From Streptomyces sp. NBC_01497 (GTDB lineage Bacteria > Actinomycetota > Actinomycetes > Streptomycetales > Streptomycetaceae), in NCBI RefSeq assembly GCF_036250695.1, contig NZ_CP109427.1, forward strand, positions 4,030,001 to 4,094,000: a stretch of DNA of 64,000 nt. Direction: 5' to 3'. Below the pieces are notes generated by a model. It saw only the letters and a list, made by a program, of their open reading frames with translations, did not search any database and was not told the DNA's origin. Positions 1-8,773 of this stretch are shown here, one piece after another; position 1 is the first letter of the stretch, and every line of letters starts with the position of its first letter. Both the position numbers and the translations under genes were made by a program.

Positions 1-2
1 CG

Positions 3-74
3 CCCGATCTCGCCAAAGACACGCGGCCGGTCCGGCACCCAGCACTCACGAGAGAACTGGAGACACCAGCATGA
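3..74 (+). CDS. C-terminal tail of an upstream gene (partial)
   Basis: An open frame enters from the window edge and ends at a TGA (72-74) that overlaps the ATG of the methyltransferase in an ATGA arrangement. Only about 23 residues are visible and nothing identifies the family. The overlap matches the coupling of the next genes, which is the only reason to call it coding. Confidence 0.4.
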   Translation, partial: PDLAKDTRPVRHPALTRELETPA

Positions 75-775
75 CCCAACCTGTCCTGTTCCAGCGAGCC
101 CGCCCCTTGCGGGTCCTGGACGCGTTCTCCTGCATCGGCGGCGCCGCCCGCGGCTACCAGTACGCCGGCTGCCATGTCACCGGTGTCGACCTGCGTCCCA
201 TGCCGGACTACGCCGGGGACGACTTCCACCAGGGCGACGCCATCGCCTACATCCACGACCATGGCCACGAATTCGACTTCATCCACGCCTCACCCCCGTG
301 CCAGGGCGAGGGCAGTCCGGCGAAGGGCACGAACGCCCGCCGTGGCAACCCCCACCCCCGCCTCATCGAACCGACCCGCACCGCGTTGGAGGCGACCGGG
401 CGGCCGTGGGTGATGGAGAACGTGCCGGGTAGCAGCGTTCGCAAGGACATCCGCCTGTGTGGGGAGTCCTTCGGCCTCGCGGTCCTCATGCACCGCTACT
501 TCGAACTCGGCAGGTGGACCACCCGGCAGCCCGCGCACCCCAAGCACCGTGGGTACGTTCGCGGGTGGCGTCACGGCGAGTACCGCGAGGGCCCGTACGT
601 CGCCGCCTACGGCGCCGGCGGCGGGAAGGCCACCGTGGAGGAGATCCGGGCCGCGAAGGGCATCGGCTGGTCCACCGATCACTTCAACCTGCGCGAGGCC
701 CTGCCGCCCGCCTACACGGAGTGGATCGCCCACGCGTACCTCGCACAGTCGAGCGCAGGGAGGGCCGCCGCATGA
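71..775 (+). CDS. Phage-type C5-cytosine DNA methyltransferase
   Basis: Predicted to methylate cytosine at C5 using S-adenosylmethionine. Visible motifs are the SAM-binding motif I (LDAFSCIGGAARGY, residues 16-29), the catalytic PPCQ loop with Cys77, and the ENV motif at 116-118. At 234 residues it is much shorter than restriction-system C5 methyltransferases and has little room for a target-recognition domain, as is common for phage and mobile-element 'orphan' enzymes. No partner endonuclease is next to it. The ATG is preceded by GGAGA about 8 bases upstream. The gene overlaps the next by ATGA, so it is probably co-translated with the replication genes and may protect or mark the element's DNA. 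Confidence 0.82.
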   Translation: MTQPVLFQRARPLRVLDAFSCIGGAARGYQYAGCHVTGVDLRPMPDYAGDDFHQGDAIAYIHDHGHEFDFIHASPPCQGEGSPAKGTNARRGNPHPRLIEPTRTALEATGRPWVMENVPGSSVRKDIRLCGESFGLAVLMHRYFELGRWTTRQPAHPKHRGYVRGWRHGEYREGPYVAAYGAGGGKATVEEIRAAKGIGWSTDHFNLREALPPAYTEWIAHAYLAQSSAGRAAA

Positions 776-1605
776 ACGCTCTCCAGACCACCGCGCTCGA
801 TCTGGCCGCGCGCGGCATGCCCGTGCTGCCGCTGCGGGCCGGGAAGGTCCCCTTCGGCAACTGCGACACCTGCCGCGACAACGCGTGCGGCGGCCGGCCG
901 AACATGAAGACCGCCGGGCCCTGCCGCTGCCCCCGCCCGTGCCACGGATGGGCCGCCGCGACGACCGACCCGAGCACCCTCGCCGGGCAGCCGTGGTCGG
1001 CCGTGTGGGCGAGGGCGCACGCGATCGCTTACCACCCCGGCGGGGCGGGGGTGACCGTGGTGGACCTCGACAACGCCGACGCGATCACGTGGGCCATGGC
1101 GTCCCTGCCTGCCACGCGGCGGGTGGCGACGACGCGGGGCGAGCACTGGATCTACCGGGGCACGATGCAGTCCGCGAACGCCGTACGGCCGGGCGTCGAC
1201 ATCAAGTCGACCATGTCCTACGCCCGGTGGCTCGGACCCGGCACGGGCACCGTGACGGCTCTCCCGGACGTCGTCCGCGCGCTGGCCGTCAAGGCGCCCC
1301 CCGTCGCCCGCCCGGCCGCCCTCGCCGTGTCCGCGCCCTTCGGGAACGGGGCGTGCCCGCACCGCACACCCGTCTACCTCGAACGCGGCGTGGCCATGGC
1401 GGAGCAGCGCATCCGCGAGGCCCGTAGCGCCATCCACGCGACCGTGTACCGGGCCTTCCTCGCCGTGCTGGCCACGCACGGCCGGTGCGGGTGCCTGACC
1501 GACTCGCACATCGAGCGGCTGTTCACCGCCGCGCAGGGCAAGGGCGAATCGCCCCGGCACTGCACCGACGCGTGGGCCAACGCCCGCACCGCACTGGGGG
1601 TGTGA
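772..1605 (+). CDS. Bifunctional DNA primase/polymerase (prim-pol) domain protein
   Basis: The 277-residue protein has the N-terminal prim-pol pattern of actinobacterial mobile elements. It starts with a 'LAARGMPVLPLRAGKVP' segment, then a cysteine cluster (NCDTC...CRCPRPC) that could bind zinc, the acidic VVDLDNAD motif of the catalytic core, and a TTRGEHWIY segment. Family members synthesise primers or DNA at a plasmid-like origin. The ATG overlaps the methyltransferase stop, and the ATPase follows 2 bp after the stop. Primase and helicase-like ATPase are therefore probably made together as the element's replication initiator. The helicase half often fused to prim-pol is here the separate next gene. 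Confidence 0.75.
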   Translation: MNALQTTALDLAARGMPVLPLRAGKVPFGNCDTCRDNACGGRPNMKTAGPCRCPRPCHGWAAATTDPSTLAGQPWSAVWARAHAIAYHPGGAGVTVVDLDNADAITWAMASLPATRRVATTRGEHWIYRGTMQSANAVRPGVDIKSTMSYARWLGPGTGTVTALPDVVRALAVKAPPVARPAALAVSAPFGNGACPHRTPVYLERGVAMAEQRIREARSAIHATVYRAFLAVLATHGRCGCLTDSHIERLFTAAQGKGESPRHCTDAWANARTALGV

Positions 1606-1607
1606 CC

Positions 1608-3083
1608 GTGCCGGACGAGGAGAAGAACCCGGCGCGCGAGGTCATCACCGACTACGCGCAAGCGCACTTCCGCTACTTCCGCACCGCCGACGGCACCGTC
1701 TACGCGCAGAAGAACGGCCACCCCGTCGCCCGCCCCATCCGCTCACAGGGCACCACGGGCAGCCACCGGCAGGAACTCATGGTCGGCCTGTACCGGGACG
1801 GCCGCGGCGTCTTCAACGGCACCGCCCTCAAGGAGGCACTGGACTTGATCGAAGCACTCGCCCTGACCGAGGACGTACAGCCCGTCCACATCCGCGTGGC
1901 CCCCGGCTTCGACGGGGCCACCTGGTTGGACCTCGGGCGCGCGGACGGACGCTCCGTGCGCATCCACCCCACCGGCTGGGACATCGCCATCCCCGACCCG
2001 CGAGAGGTCTGCTGGCGCCGCACCCAGCTCACCGGGGAACTCCCGATGCCGGCTAAGGACACGGACGGCAAGGGAATCGACGCCCTGTTGCGCCTGTGCA
2101 ACTTCGCCAACGCCGAAACCGAGTGCCTAGCCATCGCGTGGTTGATCGGGTGTCTCGGGCCGTCCGTGCCCGTCCCGGCGCCGTTCCTGACCGGACCGCA
2201 GGGTGCGGGCAAGTCGACCGGCGGGCGGATGCTCGTACGGATCATCGAGGGCATGACCGGCGACCTGCGCCGTGCCCCAAAGGATGAGGAGAACCTGATC
2301 GCGGCCGTGGCCGCGGGATGGGTGACAGCGCTCGACAACCTCTCCCACATGACCCCGGACCTCTCCGACGCCATGTGCTGCATCGTCACCGGAGCGGAGA
2401 ACGTCAAGCGGGCCCTGTTCACCGATGGGGACGTCTTCCGCGCCCGCTACCAGCGCCCCATGCTCCTCACCGGGATCGATGTGGGGGTCATCCGGCCGGA
2501 CCTTGCGGAACGGCTGCTGCCGCTGCGGTTGGAGCGGCCCCGCGTCCGCCGCACCGAGGCGGAACTCTGGTCCGAGTATGCGGAGGTGCTGCCGGTCGTA
2601 CTCGGGTCCCTGCTCGACCTCACGGTCAAGGTCCGCGCCGCCGAAGCCGAGACGCCGACCGATCTGCGCATGGCGGACTTCGCGCACCTGTGCGCGCAGC
2701 TCGACAAGGCGACCGGCTTCGGCGCTCTCGCGGCCTACCGGGCGAGCCTCGATGACCTCAACGACGATGTGATCGAGGGTGACTTGCTCGCGCAGACGGT
2801 TCTTCGGCATGCGGAGACGATCGAGCCGGGCACGGCGCAGCAGATGACGTCCACGGAGTGGCTGAACTGCCTCAGCCGCCTCTACAGCGGCGACGAGCTA
2901 CGCGCCCTGCCTAAAGGGTGGCCGACGACCGGCAAAGTCCTCTCAGACCGCCTCAAGCGCCTCCAACCCACCCTCGCCGCCCGTGGCGTGCTCATCGACT
3001 CCGGCCGCACCAAAGAGGGCCGCTACCTCGAAATGACCCGACCAGCCCCCACGCCCCCAAGCGAGCAAGAGCGGGCGTTCTGA
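1608..3083 (+). CDS. P-loop ATPase, probable replicative helicase-like partner of prim-pol
   Basis: The GTG start two bases after the prim-pol stop gives a 491-residue protein; longer frames reading into prim-pol are out of phase with it. A clear Walker A (GPQGAGKST) lies near residue 200, followed by an acidic Walker B-like stretch (WVTALDNLSH) about 40 residues later and an arginine-rich region resembling the C-terminal part of phage and plasmid primase-helicases. The likely role is unwinding at the element origin together with the preceding protein. A strong hairpin (3111-3154) directly follows and probably ends the three-gene operon. The helicase assignment is inference from Walker motifs and neighbourhood. 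Confidence 0.68.
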   Translation: MPDEEKNPAREVITDYAQAHFRYFRTADGTVYAQKNGHPVARPIRSQGTTGSHRQELMVGLYRDGRGVFNGTALKEALDLIEALALTEDVQPVHIRVAPGFDGATWLDLGRADGRSVRIHPTGWDIAIPDPREVCWRRTQLTGELPMPAKDTDGKGIDALLRLCNFANAETECLAIAWLIGCLGPSVPVPAPFLTGPQGAGKSTGGRMLVRIIEGMTGDLRRAPKDEENLIAAVAAGWVTALDNLSHMTPDLSDAMCCIVTGAENVKRALFTDGDVFRARYQRPMLLTGIDVGVIRPDLAERLLPLRLERPRVRRTEAELWSEYAEVLPVVLGSLLDLTVKVRAAEAETPTDLRMADFAHLCAQLDKATGFGALAAYRASLDDLNDDVIEGDLLAQTVLRHAETIEPGTAQQMTSTEWLNCLSRLYSGDELRALPKGWPTTGKVLSDRLKRLQPTLAARGVLIDSGRTKEGRYLEMTRPAPTPPSEQERAF

Positions 3084-3110
3084 CCGCTGAACCACTCGCG
3101 CGTGTGGACA

Positions 3111-3154
3111 AGCAAGAGGAGCACCCGGCCCCCGCGAGGCGTGCTCCTCTTGCT
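3111..3154 (+). terminator. Hairpin terminator after the element 1 replication operon
   Basis: Perfect 14-bp arms (agcaagaggagcac and its complement) at 3111-3124 and 3141-3154, 28 bp after the ATPase stop. Confidence 0.75.
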
Positions 3155-3552
3155 GTTCGGCGGAACGCCGCCCCAAAGTCGCGCCGCTCAGCGGCCCCTT
3201 CTTCACGCTGTGAGGCGCTCCGCCAGTACTAGAGGCTCCCCCTTTTTTTCCTAAGTGGGGAACGCTGCGTCACCTGCGTCACCAACCTCCGAAAAAGGGT
3301 CCTTGAGCTGCGCATACAGGGGTGACGCAGAACGTCGATGTCTGCGTCACCCCGCGTCACCTGCGTCACCGATGACGGAGAGCCTGCGTCACCGATGACG
3401 CACCATCGATCCGCTGCGTCACCCAAAACCCGCAGGTCAGAAGCCTGAATGACGCAGGTGACGCAGGTGACGCAGAAATCTGCACCTCGGACAGACACGC
3501 CCCCGGAAAGTGTCACTCTCCCCCAAGCCCGAAGCCTCGAAGGAGTCGCACC
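3155..3552. repeat. Iteron array of CTGCGTCAC / GTGACGCAG, element 1
   Basis: About 400 bp without a gene between replication genes and excisionase. The 9-mer CTGCGTCAC occurs at 3265, 3274, 3342, 3361, 3384 and 3414, with a one-mismatch copy at 3352. Its inverse GTGACGCAG is at 3322, 3458 and 3467, with shortened copies at 3396 and 3450. Copies are partly head-to-tail with exact 9-bp period, forward on the left and inverted on the right. A T-rich stretch lies at 3240-3250. The layout suits an origin or a binding region for a replication or regulatory protein; function is inferred. Confidence 0.8.
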
Positions 3553-3741
3553 GTGGCACGCCCCCAGATGCTCAAACTCCCCGAAGTCCTCACCGAGATC
3601 GGCATGAGCCGCGCCGCCTTCTACCGCATGCGCGCCCGCGGCAAGGCACCGCGCATCATCAAGCTCCCCAACGGCCAGCTCCGCGTTCGCCGGAGCGACC
3701 TTGACACGTGGCTGACCGGCTGCGAAGAACTCGCCGCCTGA
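3553..3741 (+). CDS. xis: Excisionase-like helix-turn-helix protein (element 1)
   Basis: A 62-residue MerR/Xis-type DNA-binding protein. The core SRAAFYRMRARGKAP...LPNGQLRVRRSDLDTWL is the classic winged-helix excisionase pattern, with helix-turn-helix, an RxG wing and a terminal W-L. GTG start with AGGAG 7 bases upstream. It lies between the iterons and the integrase and would bend attachment-site DNA to favour excision. It is nearly the same in its core as the element 2 protein at 25844-26035. A terminator-like hairpin separates it from the integrase, so the two may be expressed differently. Confidence 0.85.
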   Translation: MARPQMLKLPEVLTEIGMSRAAFYRMRARGKAPRIIKLPNGQLRVRRSDLDTWLTGCEELAA

Positions 3742-3760
3742 CCTGACCATCCGCACAACC

Positions 3761-3789
3761 GAGGGGCCCGCCGCAACGGCGGGCCCCTC
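3761..3789 (+). terminator. Hairpin between xis and int of element 1
   Basis: Perfect 13-bp arms (gaggggcccgccg / complement) with a 3-base loop, 20 bp after the xis stop and 14 bp before the int start. It can act as a terminator or attenuator lowering integrase expression from the xis transcript. No T-run follows. Confidence 0.7.
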
Positions 3790-3803
3790 GCCCATGGAGA
3801 GAC

Positions 3804-5198
3804 ATGCTCACCTACGACGTTGACATCTGGTCCATCCGCAATCGCAAGGGTCGGCCAAAGCCGTTCGAGCTGCGATGGCGCGTCGGTTCCCGCGCTCATT
3901 CCCGGAGCTTCAAACTCAAGACCCAAGCGGAGGGGCGAAGTTCGCAACTCATGGGGGCGCTGCGGGCCCGGGAACAGTTCGATGAGGCCACCGGCCTGCC
4001 CGCGGCTGAACTCGCCGCGCTGAATTCTCCGACCTGGTTCGAGCACGCCAAGGCGTACGCCCTGATGAAGTGGCCCAAGGCTGCGGCCAAGCACAGAGCG
4101 AGCATCGCTGAAGCCCTGGCCACCATCACGCCCGCACTCGTCACCAGCTTTCGCGGTGCACCGGAACCCAAGGTGCAGCGTGAAGCGTTGTACGCGTGGG
4201 CATTCCGTGCGATCCGGCGCGAGGACGGAACGATGGTCTGTCGAGCGGACGACCAGGAACCCCCGGCCGAAGTGGCGGCGGCGCTGGAATGGCTCGCGCA
4301 GAACTCCATGAAAGTGACCGAGGCGGCCCGCCCGGAGAACCTCCGGACCGCACTCAACGCGCTCTCCCTAAAGTTGAACGGCGCCCCGGCCGCGGACAAC
4401 ACCGTCCACCGCAAGCGCATGGTGCTGAGCAATGCCCTTCGCTATGCCGTAGAGCGCGACATCGTCCAGGTCAACCCGTTGGCCCGCGTCGATTGGTCAG
4501 CCCCGGACAAGGATGACGAGATTGACTTCCGCTACGTCCCGGGTCCGAAGCAGACGGCATCCCTCATCGCCGCAGTTCGCGAGCAGGGGACGCGCGGCGA
4601 GCATCTGGCCCCGTTCTTCGGGTGCCTGTACTACGCGGCCATGCGCCCCTCGGAAATCGCGGATCTGCGCGAGGGGGATTGCCACCTGCCGGCCACCGGG
4701 TGGGGCGAACTCACCCTCGGTGGCAGCCGCCCCGAAGTCGGCGCCGGATGGACGGACGATGGCTCCTCGTACGAGCAGCGCGGACTCAAGCGCAGGGCTC
4801 GGAAAGCGACTCGCCCCGTGCCGATTCCCCCCGTACTTGTCGGTACGCTGCGGGACCACATCGCTCGATACGGAACTGCGGCTGACGGACGCATCTTCAG
4901 CGCCGTACGAGGCGGTCGCGTCTCATCCACCGAGTACTCCGGAGTCTGGGACGCGGCGCGCGAGGCGGCCCTGTCCCCAGCTGAAGCGGCGTCCCCGCTC
5001 GCGGACGTCCCCTACTCGCTGCGCCACGCAGGCGTGTCCCTGTGGATCAACGCGGGTGTCGACCCGGTCGAGGTCGCGCGTCGCGCCGGCCACAGCATCG
5101 CCGTGCTGTTCCGCTTCTACGCCAAGATCCTGCGTGGGCAGCAGGCCCGAGCCAATCAGCTCATCGACCAGCGGCTGAGCAGCGAAGACGAGGGGTGA
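3804..5198 (+). CDS. int: Tyrosine site-specific integrase (element 1)
   Basis: 464 residues, normal for actinobacterial tyrosine integrases. The C-terminal catalytic half shows the first arginine in YYAAMRPSEIADL, the box II segment PYSLRHAGVSLW (Tyr where many family members have His), the RAGHS segment and the nucleophile region FRFYAKILRG. It would catalyse recombination between attP and the tRNA-Ser 3' end: the tRNA fragment begins 132 bp downstream. ATG start with GGAGAG just upstream. It closely resembles the integrase at 26029-27438 along the whole length, suggesting a shared target site. Confidence 0.92.
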   Translation: MLTYDVDIWSIRNRKGRPKPFELRWRVGSRAHSRSFKLKTQAEGRSSQLMGALRAREQFDEATGLPAAELAALNSPTWFEHAKAYALMKWPKAAAKHRASIAEALATITPALVTSFRGAPEPKVQREALYAWAFRAIRREDGTMVCRADDQEPPAEVAAALEWLAQNSMKVTEAARPENLRTALNALSLKLNGAPAADNTVHRKRMVLSNALRYAVERDIVQVNPLARVDWSAPDKDDEIDFRYVPGPKQTASLIAAVREQGTRGEHLAPFFGCLYYAAMRPSEIADLREGDCHLPATGWGELTLGGSRPEVGAGWTDDGSSYEQRGLKRRARKATRPVPIPPVLVGTLRDHIARYGTAADGRIFSAVRGGRVSSTEYSGVWDAAREAALSPAEAASPLADVPYSLRHAGVSLWINAGVDPVEVARRAGHSIAVLFRFYAKILRGQQARANQLIDQRLSSEDEG

Positions 5199-5201
5199 TC
5201 C

Positions 5202-5221
5202 TGGCCCACACATGGCCCACA
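5202..5221. repeat. Direct repeat TGGCCCACA, possible integrase arm site
   Basis: TGGCCCACA occurs at 5202-5210 and 5213-5221, 11 bp apart, directly after int and about 110 bp from the att core. Paired short repeats in this position often are arm-type integrase sites; this is inference. Confidence 0.4.
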
Positions 5222-5276
5222 CGCACTGATCAAACCCGGGATTGACGCGGCCCGGGTGAGACAGAGTGAGCACGAA

Positions 5277-5305
5277 GGGCACGGCACCCATCGGGTGCCG
5301 TGCCC
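5277..5305. terminator. Perfect hairpin between int and the att site
   Basis: 13-bp perfect arms (gggcacggcaccc / complement) with a 3-base loop. It can end integrase transcription, and on the minus strand it would lie 3' of the tRNA fragment, in the place the tRNA-Ser terminator has at 34857-34887. Confidence 0.75.
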
Positions 5306-5330
5306 TGTGACCTGCACGTTCTCTGACCTG

Positions 5331-5387
5331 GCGGTGGGTGTGGGATTTGAACCCACGGTGACATTGCTGCCACGACGGTTTTCAAGA
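5331..5387. repeat. att core, left copy (3' half of tRNA-Ser)
   Basis: 57 bp identical to 34914-34970, covering the acceptor 3' strand, T-arm, variable arm and anticodon-stem 3' side up to the anticodon. Identity stops at 5388, so no functional tRNA is encoded here. This is the junction between elements 1 and 2. Confidence 0.92.
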
Positions 5388-5460
5388 GGATCCAGCGGAA
5401 CACCTCTCCGATGCTCTGAGCAGGCCGAACGAGCTGTCACCGGCTTTGTCCCCCGTAGCC

Positions 5461-5477
5461 GGGGGACACCTGGGGGA
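5461..5477. repeat. Left 17-bp subterminal repeat of element 2
   Basis: gggggacacctggggga, 16 of 17 identical and same orientation as 34783-34799. In the excised circle the two copies would flank the att core at about 74 and 115 bp, as arm-type integrase sites do. A small hairpin around 5450-5468 overlaps it. Confidence 0.5.
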
Positions 5478-5592
5478 AGCGGCGGCGATGACGTGCACGG
5501 TGGTCGCTGGGCCCACGGCATTGATCAGGTGCGACTGACAGTGACTTCCGATCGATGCCCGGGAACCTCACTGTCGGACGTCAGCTGAGGCC

Positions 5593-5943
5593 CTACGGAT
5601 TACCCCAGTCCACGACGCGTAGCCCGGCGCGTCTCAACTGTTCTTCTGTGATTTCGAGTCGTTGGACAGGGGTCTTGTCGTGGCGTGCGAGCCAGCGTGT
5701 TCGCCGGGCCCGTTCCCTAGGGCCTAGTGAGTTCCAGTCGTCGTAGTAGAGGCCTGCTCGGGCGGTGGATCCGGCCTCGTGGGTAGCCTGCTGCACGAAA
5801 GGGAATTCGTGGGGGCTGCACTGCAGCGTGATCAGGGCCCATGCTGTCGTGTAGTCGAGGGATGGGCCGTGCCGACGCACGAGGCAATGGGCGCGCCACT
5901 GACGTAACGGCGCGAGAAGCCAGCGCCTGGTGGACAGGTTCAC
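5593..5943 (-). CDS. Uncharacterised 116-residue protein, last gene of NTPase operon
   Basis: A small soluble-looking, Arg/Trp-rich protein with no recognised domain. The GTG start at 5943 overlaps the stop of the upstream gene in a GTGA arrangement, matching the 4-base overlaps at the other two junctions of this operon. That is why it is preferred to the ATG at 5985. The C-terminus (LEITEEQLRRAGLRVVDWG) resembles a short helix-strand tail. As the last of four coupled genes it probably works with the NTPase, perhaps as effector, adaptor or regulator. No catalytic motif is visible. Confidence 0.6.
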   Translation of the reverse strand: MNLSTRRWLLAPLRQWRAHCLVRRHGPSLDYTTAWALITLQCSPHEFPFVQQATHEAGSTARAGLYYDDWNSLGPRERARRTRWLARHDKTPVQRLEITEEQLRRAGLRVVDWGNP

Positions 5944-6734
5944 GGGGTGGCGCCTCCGGTATCGGGCGAGACGGTGGACAGCCATTGGGTGGCTGTGCGC
6001 TGCAACTCGGTGCTGCCGAGGGCGCGCAGAGTCTGGGTGAGGGCGCGAAGGAACACCTCGCGCTGTTGCGGTGTACGAATGTCGGTGAGCAACTGATCGA
6101 TGAATCGGGCCACTTCATCCCGGACTCCGTCGTGGGTGAAGTCGCGCGGCGGGTTGAGGTTCTTGATGGCCTTGGGTATCTCGTCTAGGTCTCCGAGCCG
6201 GTCCGGGTATTGGTCGACCCACCAGACAGTCCGTTGGTCGGCGTCGGAGAGGATTGCCTGGAGGAAGGCGATACGTCGGGCTGTGTCCTCCCGCTCAAGG
6301 TCGCCTCGTTGCTCGTGACGGAGGTGCTCGTCGGCGAGTGCCTGGTCGGTGTCTGCGACCGTCAGGTGGGCGGTACCGTGCACGACGAGCCAGGGCTCAG
6401 GGGAGAGCGGGCGCGCGATGACCGCGTTGACGGCGTCCTGCGCAGCTGCCCTCTCAAGGACGGTTCGGCGCCTAAGGGTTCGAGCGGCTTGTTCGCGCAG
6501 ATGGTGGCGGGCGAGTGCGGCTGGGGCGTGATGCTGCGGGGACGGGCCATCACTAGTTGGCTTCCAGATGCCCTGGATGGAGATAGTGAAATGGACGCTG
6601 GGAACGCGACTGGGCAGGCGCTCGCCTTCGATGCGGAGCTCCCCCTCCATCATTGATTCCGTCGGGTCCGCCGCCGCGTCAAGCGGGGGCGGAGGCGGAC
6701 CCTGGTCCCTATGGCGCCGGACGAAACGGCTCAT
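5940..6734 (-). CDS. Uncharacterised 264-residue protein of NTPase operon
   Basis: The N-terminus is proline-rich (a run of five Pro), followed by a beta-rich stretch ([14 protein letters not shown], about residues 44-57). A long, probably helical and charged region follows ([33 protein letters not shown]), then a C-terminal helical domain. No transmembrane helix or catalytic motif is seen. The strand-then-charged-helix layout is faintly like SPFH-type scaffold proteins, but I would not assign it. ATG start overlaps the NTPase stop (ATGA). Expected partner of the NTPase encoded upstream. Confidence 0.65.
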   Translation of the reverse strand: MSRFVRRHRDQGPPPPPLDAAADPTESMMEGELRIEGERLPSRVPSVHFTISIQGIWKPTSDGPSPQHHAPAALARHHLREQAARTLRRRTVLERAAAQDAVNAVIARPLSPEPWLVVHGTAHLTVADTDQALADEHLRHEQRGDLEREDTARRIAFLQAILSDADQRTVWWVDQYPDRLGDLDEIPKAIKNLNPPRDFTHDGVRDEVARFIDQLLTDIRTPQQREVFLRALTQTLRALGSTELQRTATQWLSTVSPDTGGATP

Positions 6735-8773
6735 GCCGCAGGGTTGTCCAGCCCCAGGTCACTCACAGTGGCTTCTTCATGATCGTCCGGTGGTCCGGCT
6801 CCGGGGACAGGTGGCAGAAGCCGGGCGAACACCTTCAATCGCCGATCGCGTCCCTCTTGCGTCGTGGCGCTCTGGCCCACCAGAAGGGCTGCCGTACGGG
6901 CATCACCGAGGTTGCCGGTCAGCACGGCAACGGCGATGTCAACGCCGTGGGCTTCGGGAACCGTGGGAGCGTCCAGCCACGCGGCTAGGGATGTTCCGGC
7001 CTGGTCAGCAGTGGGCTCATGGCGCCAAGCCGCACGCCATCCCCGGATGAAGAGCTGGTCCTCAAGACCGGACTCGCCCTCAGCCGTCAGCTCGCCCGCC
7101 AGCTCTACGGCAAGCGGAGCGTCGCTCGTCAGCTCGATCAGCGCCAGAAAGGCACGGGTACCTGCCTGCCTGATCACTGGATCCGGGGCCTCGGCCCAGT
7201 CGATGATCTCGCCCAGTACAAGGGGACGGAGGCCCGGTTCTCCAGCCAAGGTGCGCACGGCCTGGGCGACGGCCTGGGAACCCCGCTGATCGGCGCGGCC
7301 AGCAAGGAGACGCAGACGAGTCAGAGCCACGCGCGGGTAGGCGTGTCCGAGCTGGCCGGCGCAGACCTCGGCGACCGTTTGGGCGAGGGCTTCACTGAGG
7401 TTCTTCTGATTCGCCGCGTCGTAGAGATACTTGCGCACAGCCACGCCGACACCCGGATGCGTCGCGGTGCTCTCTAGCACCCCCGCAGCGAGGCGGCGAT
7501 GCGAGTCGCTGTCCGAGGCGATCCACTGGGTGACAATCCGAAGGACTGCCTGGCCCCCCGGGCCCGTGGCCAAGTGGGTGAGCGCGGTCGCGACCCGCGC
7601 TCGGTACTTGACTGCGATGCCTTTGGGCGCGGTGATCTGTGAGGCCCAGCGCAAGAGTTCGTCCCGCAGATGCGGACGTTGGACCCAGACGTGAGAGAGC
7701 ACCGCATTGTCCAGGCCGTGACGTGCGTTGAGTGACAGGCCGTCGTTCTCGGTCCGTGCAGCTTCGATGATGTCGAGACGCGTCTCCAGATCCGGGCCAG
7801 CCAGTGCACCACCAGCCGGCAGCTCTCCCTTTACTCGTATAAAGAGCTGGTCGGCGGCAGCCATGACGATATCGGCAGGGACTCCGTCGAGCAGGGCGGT
7901 CGCGATGAGCAGTGCGCGATCACGCAGGTGCTGGACTTCGTCGTGGTCCCTGAACCACTCCAGGAGGTGATCACGCCATCCTTCGAACTCCTCCTTTACC
8001 TCGCTCCCACCGTCATCGTCCGCGTCGGTGATGATCTCGGCGAGCCAGACTGCGTCGTCAGGTGACGCGTTGGGGCTCAGTAGCTCCGCCAGATCGGTGC
8101 CCTCGTTTAGCCAGTTGAGCCGCTCGGAGTTGAGTTCCTTCAGGTGGGAGCGAGCCACATCCAGGGCTTGAGGGGCCAAGTACTCGATCCGCGGGATGGA
8201 GACACGTGTCCCGGGACGCCATGTGGCAGGGGTAGCCAGGATCACGAGGTAGGCCTCGGCAGCGAGTGCTTCCTTCTGGTACCCGCTCAGGCCCTGGTAG
8301 AAGTCCTCGGGCAAGCTACTGTAACTGGACAAATCGAGCAAGAAGCCGTGCTGGGGCGTAGCTGGGAGTTGCTCCGTACGAGGGCGATCCCAGTCCAGGA
8401 CGAGGCTGTGGATGTTCTGTGGGTCCACACCGACGTCTCGCAGCACGCGCAGGGCCGTGGTCCGGCGCCCTGTGTCGGGAGGGCCGGTAATCACGATGAC
8501 GGCGTGCTGGCCGATCGGCCGCTTCAGCAGTCGGGCCGCCCGCTCGACCTGCCGTTCGCCGGTGACAACTCTCGCCTCCGCGTGGACGTAGGCATGCTCT
8601 AGCAGGCGAGCCTCGTCCTCGCCGATGCTGACAGACCCGAGGTACTCCCAGCCGCGCACATAGTTGTGGTGGTGCTCCTCGTAATCCCCAGCCACCTGGT
8701 TGACCACAGCGTTATCGGAGGCCTCGGCCTCCTGTCGGACCCGTTCCTCAGCGTTCTCGGCCGGGGCGCTCAT
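6731..8773 (-). CDS. STAND-like P-loop NTPase with helical-repeat C-terminus
   Basis: 680 residues. The N-terminal 45 residues contain a short hydrophobic/polar motif ([10 protein letters not shown], 22-31) and a His run. A P-loop follows at 97-106 ([10 protein letters not shown]) in which the usual lysine is arginine, then strands resembling sensor/Walker B segments (HGFLLDLSS near 142; AYLVILATP near 172). The C-terminal half (about 290-640) is made of repeated helical pairs typical of HEAT-like repeats. This matches signal-sensing STAND ATPases of actinobacterial conflict systems: repeats sense, the NTPase oligomerises, the N-terminus recruits an effector. Its ATG overlaps the upstream small gene by ATGA. 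The role in defence is inferred from architecture and island context. Confidence 0.72.
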   Translation of the reverse strand: MSAPAENAEERVRQEAEASDNAVVNQVAGDYEEHHHNYVRGWEYLGSVSIGEDEARLLEHAYVHAEARVVTGERQVERAARLLKRPIGQHAVIVITGPPDTGRRTTALRVLRDVGVDPQNIHSLVLDWDRPRTEQLPATPQHGFLLDLSSYSSLPEDFYQGLSGYQKEALAAEAYLVILATPATWRPGTRVSIPRIEYLAPQALDVARSHLKELNSERLNWLNEGTDLAELLSPNASPDDAVWLAEIITDADDDGGSEVKEEFEGWRDHLLEWFRDHDEVQHLRDRALLIATALLDGVPADIVMAAADQLFIRVKGELPAGGALAGPDLETRLDIIEAARTENDGLSLNARHGLDNAVLSHVWVQRPHLRDELLRWASQITAPKGIAVKYRARVATALTHLATGPGGQAVLRIVTQWIASDSDSHRRLAAGVLESTATHPGVGVAVRKYLYDAANQKNLSEALAQTVAEVCAGQLGHAYPRVALTRLRLLAGRADQRGSQAVAQAVRTLAGEPGLRPLVLGEIIDWAEAPDPVIRQAGTRAFLALIELTSDAPLAVELAGELTAEGESGLEDQLFIRGWRAAWRHEPTADQAGTSLAAWLDAPTVPEAHGVDIAVAVLTGNLGDARTAALLVGQSATTQEGRDRRLKVFARLLPPVPGAGPPDDHEEATVSDLGLDNPAA

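Larger units (their letters stand above)
1..5387. mobile_element. Right part of integrative element 1 (tRNA-Ser-targeted, prim-pol type)
   Basis: The stretch holds a C5-methyltransferase, prim-pol protein, P-loop ATPase, iteron array, excisionase and tyrosine integrase in one direction. It ends at a 57-bp copy of the 3' half of tRNA-Ser (5331-5387). Integrase 130 bp from a tRNA fragment is the usual layout of a site-specific integrative element. The prim-pol replication module resembles the RepPP class of actinobacterial integrative elements or a phage satellite. No transfer or packaging gene is visible and the left end lies outside the window, so the class is inferred. Confidence 0.7.

Noticed and set aside
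3265..3475. CRISPR array
   Set aside because: Repeats are only 9 bp, occur in both orientations and have no uniform spacers; iterons fit better.
5331..5387. Second functional tRNA-Ser gene
   Set aside because: Only the 3' half is present; the sequence departs from tRNA after the anticodon region.
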